A stretch of 64,000 bases of DNA. Origin: Flavobacteriaceae bacterium UBA6231 (GTDB lineage Bacteria; Bacteroidota; Bacteroidia; Flavobacteriales; Flavobacteriaceae). A program made the position numbers and the translations under genes. The notes under the pieces were generated by a model. The model had not been told where the DNA came from and searched no databases. It worked only from the letters and a program-made list of their open reading frames with translations. The DNA lies in the NCBI GenBank assembly GCA_002441545.1, contig DJWL01000005.1:9182-73181 (forward strand), written 5' to 3'. Shown piece by piece: positions 9,911 to 19,840 of this stretch. Numbering within the stretch: position 1 is the first letter of the stretch; the number at the start of each line of letters is the position of its first letter.

Positions 9911-11626
9911 ATGCAAATATTAAATTGGATAGATTGGGTTGTTTTAGCCGTCACTTTATTGGCCATAGTTATTTATGGCACTTGGCAAACTCGTGGTAGC
10001 AAAAACGTTCAAGATTATTTAAAAGGAGGAAACACTTCTAAATGGTGGACCATTGGGTTATCAGTTATGGCAACTCAAGCCAGTGCCATAACCTTTCTAT
10101 CAACTCCTGGGCAGGCGTATAATGATGGAATGGGATTTGTACAATTTTATTTTGGCTTACCAATAGCCATGATTGTTATTTGTATGGTCTTTATCCCTTT
10201 ATATCATCGACTTAAAGTTTATACAGCTTACGAATTTTTAGAAAACAGATTCGATTTAAAAACCAGAACTTTAACCGCTATTTTATTTTTAATTCAACGT
10301 GGCCTTTCTGCAGGAATTACCATTTTTGCTCCAGCAATTATTTTATCGGTTGTTTTAGGTTGGGATTTACTAACCCTTAATATTGTTATTGGTTTATTAG
10401 TCATTGTTTACACAGTATCAGGAGGAACAAGAGCTGTTAACGTGACTCAAAAACATCAAATGATTGTTATTTTTATTGGAATGTTAGTAGCTTTTTTTAT
10501 AATAGTTTCTAAACTTCCTCAAGATGTTACTTTTATTAAAGCACTTGATATTGCAGGAGCCAGTGGTAAAATGAAAATTCTTGACTTTAGTTTTAGTCTC
10601 AATAATCGTTACACGTTTTGGAGCGGTATTATTGGTGGAACCTTTTTAATGCTATCATATTTTGGAACCGACCAAAGTCAAGTACAACGGTATCTTTCTG
10701 GCAAATCAGTAAAAGAAATGCAATTAGGATTGCTGTTCAACGGTTTGTTAAAAGTGCCTATGCAGTTTTTTATTTTATTGGTAGGTGTTATGGTGTTTGT
10801 TTTCTATCAGTTTAATGAATCACCTTTAAATTTTAATCCAACAGCCACAGAACTGGTTCTAAATTCTGAATATGCTTCAGATTATAAAAAACTTAGAGAA
10901 GCACAAAAAGATAATTTTGAAAGCAAACAAATTGAGATTAAAAATTTTATTAATTCTGAAACTTCAGAATCAGCAATTGAATCAATTTTAAAAGTAAATG
11001 TAGCCAATAAAAAAATCAAAGATGAAGCTAAACTACTTATAGATAAAGTTGCAGAAAAGCAAAATATAAAAGTTGAAAGTAATGATAAAGATTATGTCTT
11101 TATTCATTTCATTTTAAATAACTTACCTCGTGGTTTAATAGGTTTACTTCTTGCTGTAATTTTAAGTGCAGCCATGTCAAGTACTTCTAGTGAATTAAAT
11201 GCATTAGGTTCAACAACTACGATAGATTTATATAAACGAAATACCTCAGAAAAAACAGAACAGCAAATGGTAAAAGCATCAAAATGGTTCACATTCGCTT
11301 GGGGAATTATAGCTATTTGTGTTGCTTGTGTTGCTAATCTGGCTGAAAATTTAATTCAATTAGTAAATATTATTGGTTCCCTTTTTTATGGAAATGTATT
11401 AGGCATTTTCTTAATCGCTTTTTTCTTCAAATTTGTGAAAGGACATGCTGTTTTCATAGCTGCCATAATTACTCAAATCTTTGTTATTTCCTTATTTTTA
11501 TTAAATGAGCATGAAATAATTAATCTTCCATTTTTATGGTTAAATTTTGTAGGTTGTATCATAGTTATTACTATTGCATGTATTCTACAATTACTTTATA
11601 AAAATGACAAAACAATCACAACATAA
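9911..11626 (+). CDS. Sodium:solute symporter (SSS family)
   Basis: 571-residue membrane protein with about 13-14 hydrophobic helices. SSS hallmarks include the N-terminal TRGSKNVQDYLKGG stretch, FLSTPGQAYNDG, and GGTFLMLSYFGTDQSQVQR with the conserved RYLSGKS. A long soluble loop around residues 315-390 interrupts the helices, as in many Bacteroidota members. Probably a Na+-coupled importer of a sugar or sialic-acid-like solute; the substrate cannot be read from sequence. It overlaps the next gene by 23 bases. Confidence 0.87.
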   Translation: MQILNWIDWVVLAVTLLAIVIYGTWQTRGSKNVQDYLKGGNTSKWWTIGLSVMATQASAITFLSTPGQAYNDGMGFVQFYFGLPIAMIVICMVFIPLYHRLKVYTAYEFLENRFDLKTRTLTAILFLIQRGLSAGITIFAPAIILSVVLGWDLLTLNIVIGLLVIVYTVSGGTRAVNVTQKHQMIVIFIGMLVAFFIIVSKLPQDVTFIKALDIAGASGKMKILDFSFSLNNRYTFWSGIIGGTFLMLSYFGTDQSQVQRYLSGKSVKEMQLGLLFNGLLKVPMQFFILLVGVMVFVFYQFNESPLNFNPTATELVLNSEYASDYKKLREAQKDNFESKQIEIKNFINSETSESAIESILKVNVANKKIKDEAKLLIDKVAEKQNIKVESNDKDYVFIHFILNNLPRGLIGLLLAVILSAAMSSTSSELNALGSTTTIDLYKRNTSEKTEQQMVKASKWFTFAWGIIAICVACVANLAENLIQLVNIIGSLFYGNVLGIFLIAFFFKFVKGHAVFIAAIITQIFVISLFLLNEHEIINLPFLWLNFVGCIIVITIACILQLLYKNDKTITT

Positions 11627-12590
11627 AACCATCCGTTGGGGTATAATTGGTTTAGGAAGCATCGCTAATAAATTTGCGAAAGATTTATTAACCGTTAAAG
11701 ATGCCCAATTATATGCTGTAGCTTCTCGTTCTCTAGAAAAAGCTGATGAATTTGCATCTGCTTACAATGCAGTTATAGCTTATAGCAGATATGAAGATTT
11801 AGTTGATGACAAGAATATTGACGCTGTATATATTGCTACTCCTCATGCATTACATAAAGAAAACACTCTTTTATGTCTAAAAAAAGGTATTGCTGTTTTA
11901 TGCGAAAAGCCTTTTGCTATGAATTCTTCTGAAGTTGAAGAAATGATTACTTGTGCAAAAGCGAAAAATACATTGCTTATGGAAGCTCTTTGGACTTATT
12001 TTCTTCCTCATTATCAATATGTATTGCAAGTATTGAAAAACAAAACTTATGGAGACATTTTAAAGCTAGAAGCTGATTTTGGGTTTTTTCGTGAATTTAA
12101 TAATGATGCCAGATTATTTAATAAATCATTAGGCGGCGGAAGTCTTTTAGATATAGGCATCTACCCCATTTTTGCAGCTTTATCAACTTTAGAAAAACCT
12201 ATCAACATTGAAGCTAATACCACATTTTTTGATAATGGAGCAGATTCAACATGCAACATGACCTTTAACTATAAAAAAAATGTAAAGGCATATTTAAAAA
12301 GTTCCTTATTAGAATCACTTCCTACTGAAGCTATTTTTTATTGTGAAAAGGCAATCATAAAAGTTAATACCATGTTTCATATGCCAACAACAGTTTCAAT
12401 AATTATTGATGGCAAAGAAGATATAAAAGATTTTGGATACAATACCATTGGTTATAATTACGAAATCATGCATTTTAATGAACTTATCCAACTAGGAAAA
12501 ACAGAAAGTCCAATCATGTCATTTGAGTTTAGTAACCAATTAATTTCGATTTTAGATTCTGTTAGAAACTTGATAAAATTAGAATATTGA
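11604..12590 (+). CDS. Gfo/Idh/MocA family NAD(P)-dependent oxidoreductase
   Basis: 328 residues: an N-terminal Rossmann fold (WGIIGLGSIANKFAKDL) and the family's CEKPFA catalytic Lys motif, then a C-terminal alpha/beta domain. These enzymes oxidise or reduce sugars and sugar derivatives. An in-frame TTG at 11574 gives a 10-residue extension without similarity to the fold, so the ATG at 11604, still inside the symporter gene, is preferred. Likely co-translated with the symporter. Confidence 0.87.
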   Translation: MTKQSQHKTIRWGIIGLGSIANKFAKDLLTVKDAQLYAVASRSLEKADEFASAYNAVIAYSRYEDLVDDKNIDAVYIATPHALHKENTLLCLKKGIAVLCEKPFAMNSSEVEEMITCAKAKNTLLMEALWTYFLPHYQYVLQVLKNKTYGDILKLEADFGFFREFNNDARLFNKSLGGGSLLDIGIYPIFAALSTLEKPINIEANTTFFDNGADSTCNMTFNYKKNVKAYLKSSLLESLPTEAIFYCEKAIIKVNTMFHMPTTVSIIIDGKEDIKDFGYNTIGYNYEIMHFNELIQLGKTESPIMSFEFSNQLISILDSVRNLIKLEY

Positions 12591-12728
12591 TTTTTTAAAA
12601 ATAGTTTAAATTATTTTTTGTGATTGTGAAAGGAACTAATAAGTACTCTTTACGGTTTATCTCTAAAAATTGTTAAATTATAACAGACATCATTTTAAGA
12701 TATTTTTTATTTTTAGAAGTTGAAGATT

Positions 12729-12758
12729 AAAAAAAGCAACCAAATAGGTTGCTTTTTT
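12729..12758. terminator. Bidirectional rho-independent terminator
   Basis: The inverted repeat AAGCAACC / GGTTGCTT around a 6-base loop (AAATAG) is flanked by A-run and T-run, so it can end both the oxidoreductase operon (plus) and the DUF2911 gene (minus). Confidence 0.85.
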
Positions 12759-12783
12759 ACTAAATAAATTTATAACATTCAAC

Positions 12784-13632
12784 TTACATAGCTCCCCATT
12801 CTTTTAGAGAGTCTTTGTTCATCTTAACGTAATCGTCATTTCCAGCTTCTTCTGCTCCAGCTAATGATTTCTTTGCAGATTCGATAGCTGCTTCTTTATT
12901 ACCTGTTTTTGCATAAAGTAAAGACTGTTGTCTCAATTGCCAATAAGCTGGTTTTTCAGTCAAAGACATGGCCTTATCCATCCACTCTTGAGCTTGACTT
13001 AAATCTTTTCCTTCACTTAAGTAATATACAGCAGCAGCATAATAATCATTAGCTGTTGGAGTACTATTCATAACATCATTTATACTGGCTAAAACTTTAT
13101 TATCTGTTGGAACATTAAATTTCACACCCACGTAAGTACTTTCCCAAAGTATGCCTAAGGTTGCTCCTCCACTACTTAAATCATCGATATCCATGGTGAA
13201 AGTTTCAATGGTCACAGGCAAAGTGTTTACTCCTACAGTTGTTTTTGCAACCACTTTGGTATCGTCCAACTCTTGAGGAGCTCCCCAATTGTCTGTTGTT
13301 GCATAAAATATAACATCCCATGATGTCTCACCTGGAATAGTATAAATAGCATAAGAACCTGCTTTTAGAGTTTGACCGTCAACGGACACATCATCACTAA
13401 AAGTTATCATGGTGTTTTTATTGGCTCCAGTTCTCCATACTTTTCCAAAAGGTACCAAGTCTCCAAATATTTTACGTCCTCTCATACTAGGTCTAGAGTA
13501 TTCTAAAGTTACGTTGGTCAATCCAACCACTTGTTCTACTTTACTGGTAGGACTGGGTTGTGGTGTCTTAATCTGTGAGTATCCGGTAAGTGATACAGCA
13601 AGAACAAAGAAAGATAATACGAGTTTTTTCAT
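12784..13632 (-). CDS. DUF2911 domain-containing exported protein
   Basis: 282 residues with a signal peptide (KKLVLSFFVLAVSLTG). DUF2911 spans roughly residues 25-170 with family-typical stretches (VTLEYSRPSMRGRKIF, FGKVWRTGANKNT). The C-terminal third is helical with TPR-like repeats (NDYYAAAVYYLSEGKDL, PAYWQLRQQSLLYAKTG). The family is abundant in Bacteroidota and its role is unknown. It stands alone between a terminator and a 200-base gap. Confidence 0.85.
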   Translation of the reverse strand: MKKLVLSFFVLAVSLTGYSQIKTPQPSPTSKVEQVVGLTNVTLEYSRPSMRGRKIFGDLVPFGKVWRTGANKNTMITFSDDVSVDGQTLKAGSYAIYTIPGETSWDVIFYATTDNWGAPQELDDTKVVAKTTVGVNTLPVTIETFTMDIDDLSSGGATLGILWESTYVGVKFNVPTDNKVLASINDVMNSTPTANDYYAAAVYYLSEGKDLSQAQEWMDKAMSLTEKPAYWQLRQQSLLYAKTGNKEAAIESAKKSLAGAEEAGNDDYVKMNKDSLKEWGAM

Positions 13633-13835
13633 GTTTAAGTTGATTTAATTATTAGCATAAATTTAAATTATAAAATTAAGGAATGAAATCACTTATAATT
13701 GTTAATAAAAGCCTAAAATGATAAAATTTGTTATTATATCAATATTTGAATAGTTCTTTTAATAGAATACAACATTTAAAAAATAATTTGATTTATTAAC
13801 GCCTTAATTAGAAACTTGTCTAAAAAATAAAAGAA

Positions 13836-15893
13836 CTACTTTTCTATTCTTATTCTAACGTCAACAGCAACAATATCTTTTTCTAATGCCAAAAGTGGAT
13901 TTATATCTAATTCAGAAATTTCTGGAGCCATACAAAGTAGTTGAGATATTTTTACAATGATGTCTGCATACTTTTTAATGTCTATACCTTTTTGACCTCT
14001 TATTCCTTTTAATATGGGATAGGCTCTTAAATTTGAAATCATTTTTAAAGCATCAGACTCTGTGATTGGTACCATGGAAGTGCTTATATCTTTTAATACT
14101 TCAACAAAAATGCCTCCTAGTCCACATAATATGATGTGTGGATAATTAGTTTCCCTTTTTGCTCCAATAAATAGTTCCATCCCCTCAATCATTGGTTGAA
14201 TCAGCACAGATTTCGCACCATGAATCTGCATTAACTTTTCAAAACTATCATGCAATTCTCTGTCATTTGAAATATTTAAAATAACGCCTCCAACATCTGA
14301 TTTATGCAATGGACCCTCTACTTTTAATACAACTGGGTATGTTAGTGTCTCTGAAACTTTGTTAAGTTCTGCTTTTGTTTTGGCATATTTTTGAAATGCA
14401 AATTGTACACCTGCATAATCTAATAGTTTAAAAGCTGTTTCAGACGACATGTATCCATTAGGAAGAGCATCTATCAGCTTTCTTACTCTTTTGAATGATT
14501 TAAATTCTAAAGTCTGAGATTTATCTCGTACTATACTTTGATTAGATACCTTAGCCAAAGCCTTTCCAAATAAAACTTCATCATGAAAAGCAATATTTCC
14601 TTTTGATATAAACTCATTTATTTCATCATGAACATTAATAACTGATGGCAATATGGTGTAAATTGGCTTTTTTGAAGTCTTTATTTTTTTATTTAAAACT
14701 TCATACACATCATAAACCGGCTTTAATCCAGGGCTTCCAAAAATGACTGCTATAGCATCAATCTCATCAAATTTATTGTCGCAATAATCAATAATGGTTT
14801 CTAATTGTTGAGCAGTTCCAGTAGCTAAAAAATCAATGGGATTAGCAACAGAAGACCCATCAAATAATTCTTTTAATAATGTTTTACAATGTGTTCCTTT
14901 TAATGAAGGCACTTGCAATCCGTTTTTTGACAAGACATCAGTTAGCATGACCGCTGGACCTCCGGCATGTGTAATAATGGCTATATTTTTTCCCTTAGAT
15001 TCCCTTTGCAATAAAATCCCCGCCACTGTAATCAGTTCGTTTCTGCCATAACAACGTATAATTCCAGCCTTTTTAAATAAGGCGTCAATAAAAACATCTG
15101 AATTGGCTATAGCTCCTGTATGAGATGACGCCGCTTTATTGCCCGCTTCTGTACTACCAGCTTTAATTGCGGCAATTTTACAGCCTTTACTTAGTAATGA
15201 AGCGGTATGTTTTAAAAACTTAAGCGGATTTTTAACACTTTCAATATAAAGAAGTTTTACTTTAGGGCTTTTATCTTTATCAAAAGATATATCTAAATAC
15301 TCTAATACCTCCTCTACTCCTATTTGAGCACTATTTCCTACCGTATAAACGCTTGAAAAGGTAAGACCCATACCAACAGCTGCCTCTATAATAAATACGG
15401 CAGTGGCTCCTGAACCAGATATAAAATCAACTCCAGAATCACTTAATTTAGGAATTGGTGTTGTAAAAACACCCGTGTAAAACTGATTAATTAAGCCTAT
15501 ATTATTAGGTCCTAAGAGGCTACCTCCCACTTTATCAATCAGTTTGACTATTTCTTTTTCTAACCTTGCACCGTTTTCATCCTTTTCACTAAAACCTGCA
15601 GAGAAAATAATAAACCCTTTTGTGTTCTTTTGTTTAGTCAATATTCTTATTGGCTCTAAAATAAATTGTGCTGGTATTGCAATAATTGCCAAATCAACAT
15701 TTGGAATTTCCTGAACATTTTTAAAAGATTTAACACCTTGTACAATTTCCTGTTTAGGATTAACAACAAATAAATCTCCTTTAAATTGATTCTCAATCAA
15801 GTTTTTTAAAACTCTTCCTCCAGGGCTGTGAATATTATCAGAACCTCCTATTACAACAATACTTTTTGGTTGAACTAGTTTTGGGTGAAGCAT
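13836..15893 (-). CDS. NDP-forming acyl-CoA synthetase (acetate--CoA ligase, ADP-forming type), alpha and beta fused
   Basis: 685 residues. Domain order is CoA-binding Rossmann domain (1-130), two succinyl-CoA-ligase-like flavodoxin domains (150-460), then an ATP-grasp domain (470-685). His258 in KAASSHTGA is the expected phosphohistidine and LHKSDVGGV in the ATP-grasp half is the second conserved His site. The enzyme converts an acyl-CoA plus ADP and Pi to acid plus ATP. It neighbours an aminotransferase and an indolepyruvate:ferredoxin oxidoreductase, which would supply aryl-acetyl-CoA or branched acyl-CoA; that coupling is inferred. Confidence 0.87.
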   Translation of the reverse strand: MLHPKLVQPKSIVVIGGSDNIHSPGGRVLKNLIENQFKGDLFVVNPKQEIVQGVKSFKNVQEIPNVDLAIIAIPAQFILEPIRILTKQKNTKGFIIFSAGFSEKDENGARLEKEIVKLIDKVGGSLLGPNNIGLINQFYTGVFTTPIPKLSDSGVDFISGSGATAVFIIEAAVGMGLTFSSVYTVGNSAQIGVEEVLEYLDISFDKDKSPKVKLLYIESVKNPLKFLKHTASLLSKGCKIAAIKAGSTEAGNKAASSHTGAIANSDVFIDALFKKAGIIRCYGRNELITVAGILLQRESKGKNIAIITHAGGPAVMLTDVLSKNGLQVPSLKGTHCKTLLKELFDGSSVANPIDFLATGTAQQLETIIDYCDNKFDEIDAIAVIFGSPGLKPVYDVYEVLNKKIKTSKKPIYTILPSVINVHDEINEFISKGNIAFHDEVLFGKALAKVSNQSIVRDKSQTLEFKSFKRVRKLIDALPNGYMSSETAFKLLDYAGVQFAFQKYAKTKAELNKVSETLTYPVVLKVEGPLHKSDVGGVILNISNDRELHDSFEKLMQIHGAKSVLIQPMIEGMELFIGAKRETNYPHIILCGLGGIFVEVLKDISTSMVPITESDALKMISNLRAYPILKGIRGQKGIDIKKYADIIVKISQLLCMAPEISELDINPLLALEKDIVAVDVRIRIEK

Positions 15894-16014
15894 AACTAAA
15901 AATTGCTTTAATAACGTAAAGTAACTAATTTAATATAGGATTTTAGCTGACATTTATCACAATCTATTTTATTAAAATTTTGTTATTTTGAATAGACTAA
16001 AAACATCATGAATT

Positions 16015-17232
16015 ATGTATGCATTTTCAAACGCAGTTAATTCTAGGCATTCTGAAGACATAAAACTATTAATGTCCCAAGCATCTGGAAAGAGTTTGAT
16101 TTCATTTGCAGGAGGCATGCCAAATAATGATTTATTTCCTGTAAAACAAATTGATGATATTTATAATTCACTGCCAGACAATATAAAAAAATTATGTTTC
16201 CAATATGGGCCAACTTCTGGTTATCCACCATTAATCCAATCACTAAAAGATCATTTAAACAATAAAGGATTACCTGTCCAAGACAATAAAATTTTAATAA
16301 CTACTGGTTCATTACAAGCTATTTCAATTATAACTCAAGAGTTTGTTAATGAAGGTGATATTATATTAACTGAAAATCCATGCTTTGTTGGAGCACTGTC
16401 TGTATTTGAAACATTTGGAGCTAAAATAGAAAGCATCCCTATAGACAATCATGGGATAGATATAAATGCATTAAAGAATAAAATTGCCACTTTAGAAAGA
16501 ACGCCTAAATTTTTATATGTAACCCCTAATTATCATAATCCCGCGGGAATTATTTACACACTCGAAAGAAAAAAAGAACTTTTAGAAACATTATCTGGTA
16601 CAGGAATTATTTTACTTGAAGATGATGCGTATAGTGATTTGTATTTTAATGAAAATGAAAAATATCTAACCAAATCCATGAAGTCATTTGGGGTTAAGGA
16701 TGTCGAAATCATTTATACTGGTTCCTTCTCAAAAATATTGGGTCCAGGTTTTAGATTAGGTTATATGCTTTCTTCACTAGAAATATTTGAAAAAGCTGAA
16801 ACCGTAAAACAAGCCTTGGATGCCTGTACTTCTAATTTTATGCAAATATTAGCCAATGAATTTTTAGCACAGCATAAACTAGAATCTTATTTAAAATTCT
16901 TAAGAATTGAATATTTGGAAAGGAAAAATTTACTCCAACAGAGTTTAGAAAAATATATGCCAAAAGAAGTTACTTGGAATGAACCAAAAGGCGGTTTTTA
17001 CATCTGGCTTAAGTTACCATCTCATATTAAATCAACAGACATATTCAAAGAAAGTGTTAAAGATGATGTTGTGTTTGTAACCGGAAGAACTTTTGATCCT
17101 GACAGTAAAAAGGATGACAGATTACGACTCTCGTTTTCAAATATGCCAAAAGAAAGCATTGAAAAAGGAGTCATAATTTTGGCTAAGGCTGTAGAAAAAG
17201 TACTTAAAAATGTTAAAGTTAAAAATACTTAA
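16015..17232 (+). CDS. PLP-dependent aminotransferase, class I/II (LysN / aminoadipate type)
   Basis: 405 residues of fold-type I aminotransferase. The PLP lysine lies in YTGSFSKILGPGFRLGYM, the conserved YVTPNYHNPAG motif binds the cofactor, and RLSFSN supplies the carboxylate-binding Arg. The early segment FAGGMPNNDLFP is typical of the 2-aminoadipate/aromatic subgroup. It sits divergently next to the acyl-CoA synthetase and convergently to the IorBA genes, so a role in making aryl- or branched-chain 2-oxo acids for IorAB is inferred. No GntR domain is attached. Confidence 0.87.
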   Translation: MYAFSNAVNSRHSEDIKLLMSQASGKSLISFAGGMPNNDLFPVKQIDDIYNSLPDNIKKLCFQYGPTSGYPPLIQSLKDHLNNKGLPVQDNKILITTGSLQAISIITQEFVNEGDIILTENPCFVGALSVFETFGAKIESIPIDNHGIDINALKNKIATLERTPKFLYVTPNYHNPAGIIYTLERKKELLETLSGTGIILLEDDAYSDLYFNENEKYLTKSMKSFGVKDVEIIYTGSFSKILGPGFRLGYMLSSLEIFEKAETVKQALDACTSNFMQILANEFLAQHKLESYLKFLRIEYLERKNLLQQSLEKYMPKEVTWNEPKGGFYIWLKLPSHIKSTDIFKESVKDDVVFVTGRTFDPDSKKDDRLRLSFSNMPKESIEKGVIILAKAVEKVLKNVKVKNT

Positions 17233-17245
17233 TTAATATATTTGA

Positions 17246-17845
17246 TTAAATGTTGGTAGCTAAATTGGTGATTTCTTTGGCTATTTTTTTCCCCTCAAAA
17301 AAGGCTTTTAAGTTTAAGCTTATTATTTTGTCGCTTTTATGCTGAAACAGTTTTTTAATGGCATCCAAAAGACTTTCTTCTGATAACGGAATAATAGAAG
17401 CCGCAGCACCAAGCAATACCATATTTGTAACTTTTGAATTACCTATTTTTTTAGCAATTTCTGTAGCATTTATAATAATATGATACGGATGCTTTTTAAT
17501 TTGTTTGAATAAATCATTTTTATCTGGATAGTTATCCGTATTAATAAATGGGTGAGAATCTGTAACCAACCAGCCATATTTATTCAAAAAAGGTGTGTAT
17601 CTCAATAATTCCATAGGTTCTACAGATAATATTAAATCCGCTTTCCCTTCAGGAATGAGATCAGAAAAAATTTGTTTATCAGATATTCGAACATGGCATT
17701 GTACAGCACCACCACGTTGACTCATACCATGAACTTCAGATTGTTTTACAAACAAATTTTCACTTAAAGCAGCCGTATCTAATACTGCAGCAATGGTTAA
17801 AATACCTTGTCCGCCAACGCCAGATAATATAATATTTGTTTTCAT
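17246..17845 (-). CDS. iorB: Indolepyruvate:ferredoxin oxidoreductase, beta (gamma-domain) subunit
   Basis: 199 residues, the normal IorB length. The N-terminus ILSGVGGQGILTIAAVL and HGMSQRGGAVQCHVRI are signatures of the 2-oxoacid oxidoreductase gamma domain that contacts CoA and pairs with IorA. It lies 9 bases downstream of iorA on the same strand, so the two form one transcript. The complex decarboxylates aryl pyruvates to aryl-acetyl-CoA while reducing ferredoxin. Confidence 0.88.
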   Translation of the reverse strand: MKTNIILSGVGGQGILTIAAVLDTAALSENLFVKQSEVHGMSQRGGAVQCHVRISDKQIFSDLIPEGKADLILSVEPMELLRYTPFLNKYGWLVTDSHPFINTDNYPDKNDLFKQIKKHPYHIIINATEIAKKIGNSKVTNMVLLGAAASIIPLSEESLLDAIKKLFQHKSDKIISLNLKAFFEGKKIAKEITNLATNI

Positions 17846-17854
17846 GCTTTTATT

Positions 17855-19468
17855 TTAGCTTAATGAAGCGATTTTAGCTTTTATTTCCTCTTTTTTATCT
17901 CTCGATAATCTAACACAAGGTCTTTCTGAAATAATAACTGAAACTCCTTTATATTTCAATTCATTTCTTAATAACTCAACATTTTGTTCATGATTTTTAT
18001 TTAAAGGTATCATGGTTTTTAAATGGTCTGGATGCACTCCAATACCTAAACAAATTTTATGCAACCTTCCAACAGCAGATGATTCTTGTGCTCCAGTCAT
18101 GGCAATTGCTGAATTATCTGAAATGATTACTGTTATTGGAGAATTTTCATAAACTGCATCTAACAATCCCGTCATTCCTGAATGCGTAAAAGTTGAATCA
18201 CCTATTACAGCAATGGCGTTTTCCAGTCCGGCATCAGCAGCTCCTTTAGCCATAGTTATAGAAGCTCCCATATCAATTAGCGTGTTTACAGTTTTTAATG
18301 GAGGTAAAGCTCCTAATGCATAGCAACCAATATCTCCAAAGACGTTTTTATTTCCTATTTCTGGAATTAACTCATTAATAGTATTAAATAAATCGGTATG
18401 ACCGCAACCTTCACAAAGCTGTGGCGGTCTGCCAGATACTATTTCGGGAATGGATTTAGAAATATTTTGAAAAATGCCTAAAGATTTACCAACAGTATTT
18501 GGATTAAGCTCACCTGTTAATGGAATATCTCCAGTTAATTTACCTTTAATTTTATCATTTTTATTAAAATAGTCATGTAGTAGTTCCTCAACTAAAGGAT
18601 ATCCTTCTTCAACTACAATTATTTTATCGCAATGCTTATAAAGTTTTTTTATTTTTTCTTTAGGTAATGGATATTGAGAAATTTTCAAAATAGAATAAAA
18701 AGAAACATCATCACCAATATTTTCCATAACATAGTTATAAGCAATACCGCAAGCAATAATTCCAACATCATTATGTTGACTCAATTTTAAATCATTTAAA
18801 GAAGAACTTTCTGAAAGCTTAATTAAAATAGCCTTTTTATTAACTAATTTGTCAAATTGCTTTCTAGCATTCATTGGTAAAAGTGCAAACCTAGACGTAT
18901 CAGTTGGTAATTGCATCACATTCTGAGCTCTTCTTTCTCGCAATTCAATACCTGCACGCGAATGAGACAAACGAGTCACCATTCTTACCAAAACAGGTAG
19001 CTTTAATTCTTCAGAAAGATCAAAGGCATAATGCATAATATCATAAGCCTCTTGCTGATTTGAAGGCTCTAATATTGGAATCATGGCAAATTTTCCATAA
19101 AACCTTGAATCTTGTTCATTTTGTGAAGAGTGCATAGAAGGGTCATCAGCCACCACAACTACAAGTCCACCATTAATTCCTGAAACAGACATATTCATAA
19201 AAACATCTGAAGCTACATTTAACCCCACATGCTTCATCACAACCAAGGCTCTTAAACCAGTATATGACATACCAAGAGCAGACTCCATAGCGGTTTTCTC
19301 GTTAACAGACCAGGTAGCATGAATTTTCAATTCCCTTGCAAGTTTTGACCTTTGAATATATTCAGTAATTTCAGTAGAAGGGGTTCCAGGATAAGCATAA
19401 ACTCCCGATAATCCAGCATCAATGCTACCTTGAGCCAGTGCTTCATTCCCTAACAATAAACTTTTCAT
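17855..19468 (-). CDS. iorA: Indolepyruvate:ferredoxin oxidoreductase, alpha subunit, lacking the ferredoxin domain
   Basis: 537 residues containing the pyrimidine-binding domain at the N-terminus (GLSGVYAYPGTPSTEI) and the thiamine-diphosphate domain with LCEGCGHTDLF and GDSTFTHSGMTGLLDA. Family members normally have 600-650 residues with a C-terminal domain of two 4Fe-4S clusters; here the protein stops at SVIISERPCVRL plus a short basic helix and has no CxxCxxC motif. The stop is followed cleanly by iorB, so this is not an obvious frameshift. Electron transfer would need another carrier. Probably catabolises aromatic or branched 2-oxo acids. Confidence 0.87.
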   Translation of the reverse strand: MKSLLLGNEALAQGSIDAGLSGVYAYPGTPSTEITEYIQRSKLARELKIHATWSVNEKTAMESALGMSYTGLRALVVMKHVGLNVASDVFMNMSVSGINGGLVVVVADDPSMHSSQNEQDSRFYGKFAMIPILEPSNQQEAYDIMHYAFDLSEELKLPVLVRMVTRLSHSRAGIELRERRAQNVMQLPTDTSRFALLPMNARKQFDKLVNKKAILIKLSESSSLNDLKLSQHNDVGIIACGIAYNYVMENIGDDVSFYSILKISQYPLPKEKIKKLYKHCDKIIVVEEGYPLVEELLHDYFNKNDKIKGKLTGDIPLTGELNPNTVGKSLGIFQNISKSIPEIVSGRPPQLCEGCGHTDLFNTINELIPEIGNKNVFGDIGCYALGALPPLKTVNTLIDMGASITMAKGAADAGLENAIAVIGDSTFTHSGMTGLLDAVYENSPITVIISDNSAIAMTGAQESSAVGRLHKICLGIGVHPDHLKTMIPLNKNHEQNVELLRNELKYKGVSVIISERPCVRLSRDKKEEIKAKIASLS

Positions 19469-19635
19469 ATGATACTTCTATTTCTGTTAACAAATTTAAA
19501 TGTAACACTATTAATAGAGTATGATTTATGTCATACTGGGATCAATAACTTAAGCAAAATAATTATAAATGTTAATTTTTGTTTAATGTTTTTAATATAT
19601 AGTTAAACATTGTGTAAATTTGTGTATATTTAAAC

Positions 19636-19791
19636 ATGATATTACATACTACCTATTCAAACAAAAGTAACAATCATCTAATCATTGACTTAGTTAATAA
19701 ACTTTATTCATCTCTAGAAGCATTCAATATGAAAGGCATAGAATCAAAAAAGAATGATTTTAAATGCTGCAAGTCCGAATTTAATTTCTAG
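19636..19791 (+). CDS. Possible small protein (51 residues), unknown
   Basis: An isolated frame of 52 codons in the 370-base gap upstream of the glutathione peroxidase. The product is polar with a leucine-rich middle and ends KCCKSEFNF. A TAAATTTG promoter-like box lies at 19615-19622, 14 bases before the ATG. Amino-acid composition is plausible for a real protein, but no family is recognised, so this could be a chance frame. Confidence 0.35.
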   Translation: MILHTTYSNKSNNHLIIDLVNKLYSSLEAFNMKGIESKKNDFKCCKSEFNF

Positions 19792-19840
19792 CTAAATATT
19801 TGAAATGGAATGTGCTATTGTTACCTTTAAAATTTAATAT

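Noticed and set aside
17855..19468. Frameshift at the end of iorA hiding a ferredoxin domain
   Set aside because: The stop is followed 9 bases later by iorB with no leftover cysteine motifs in other frames.
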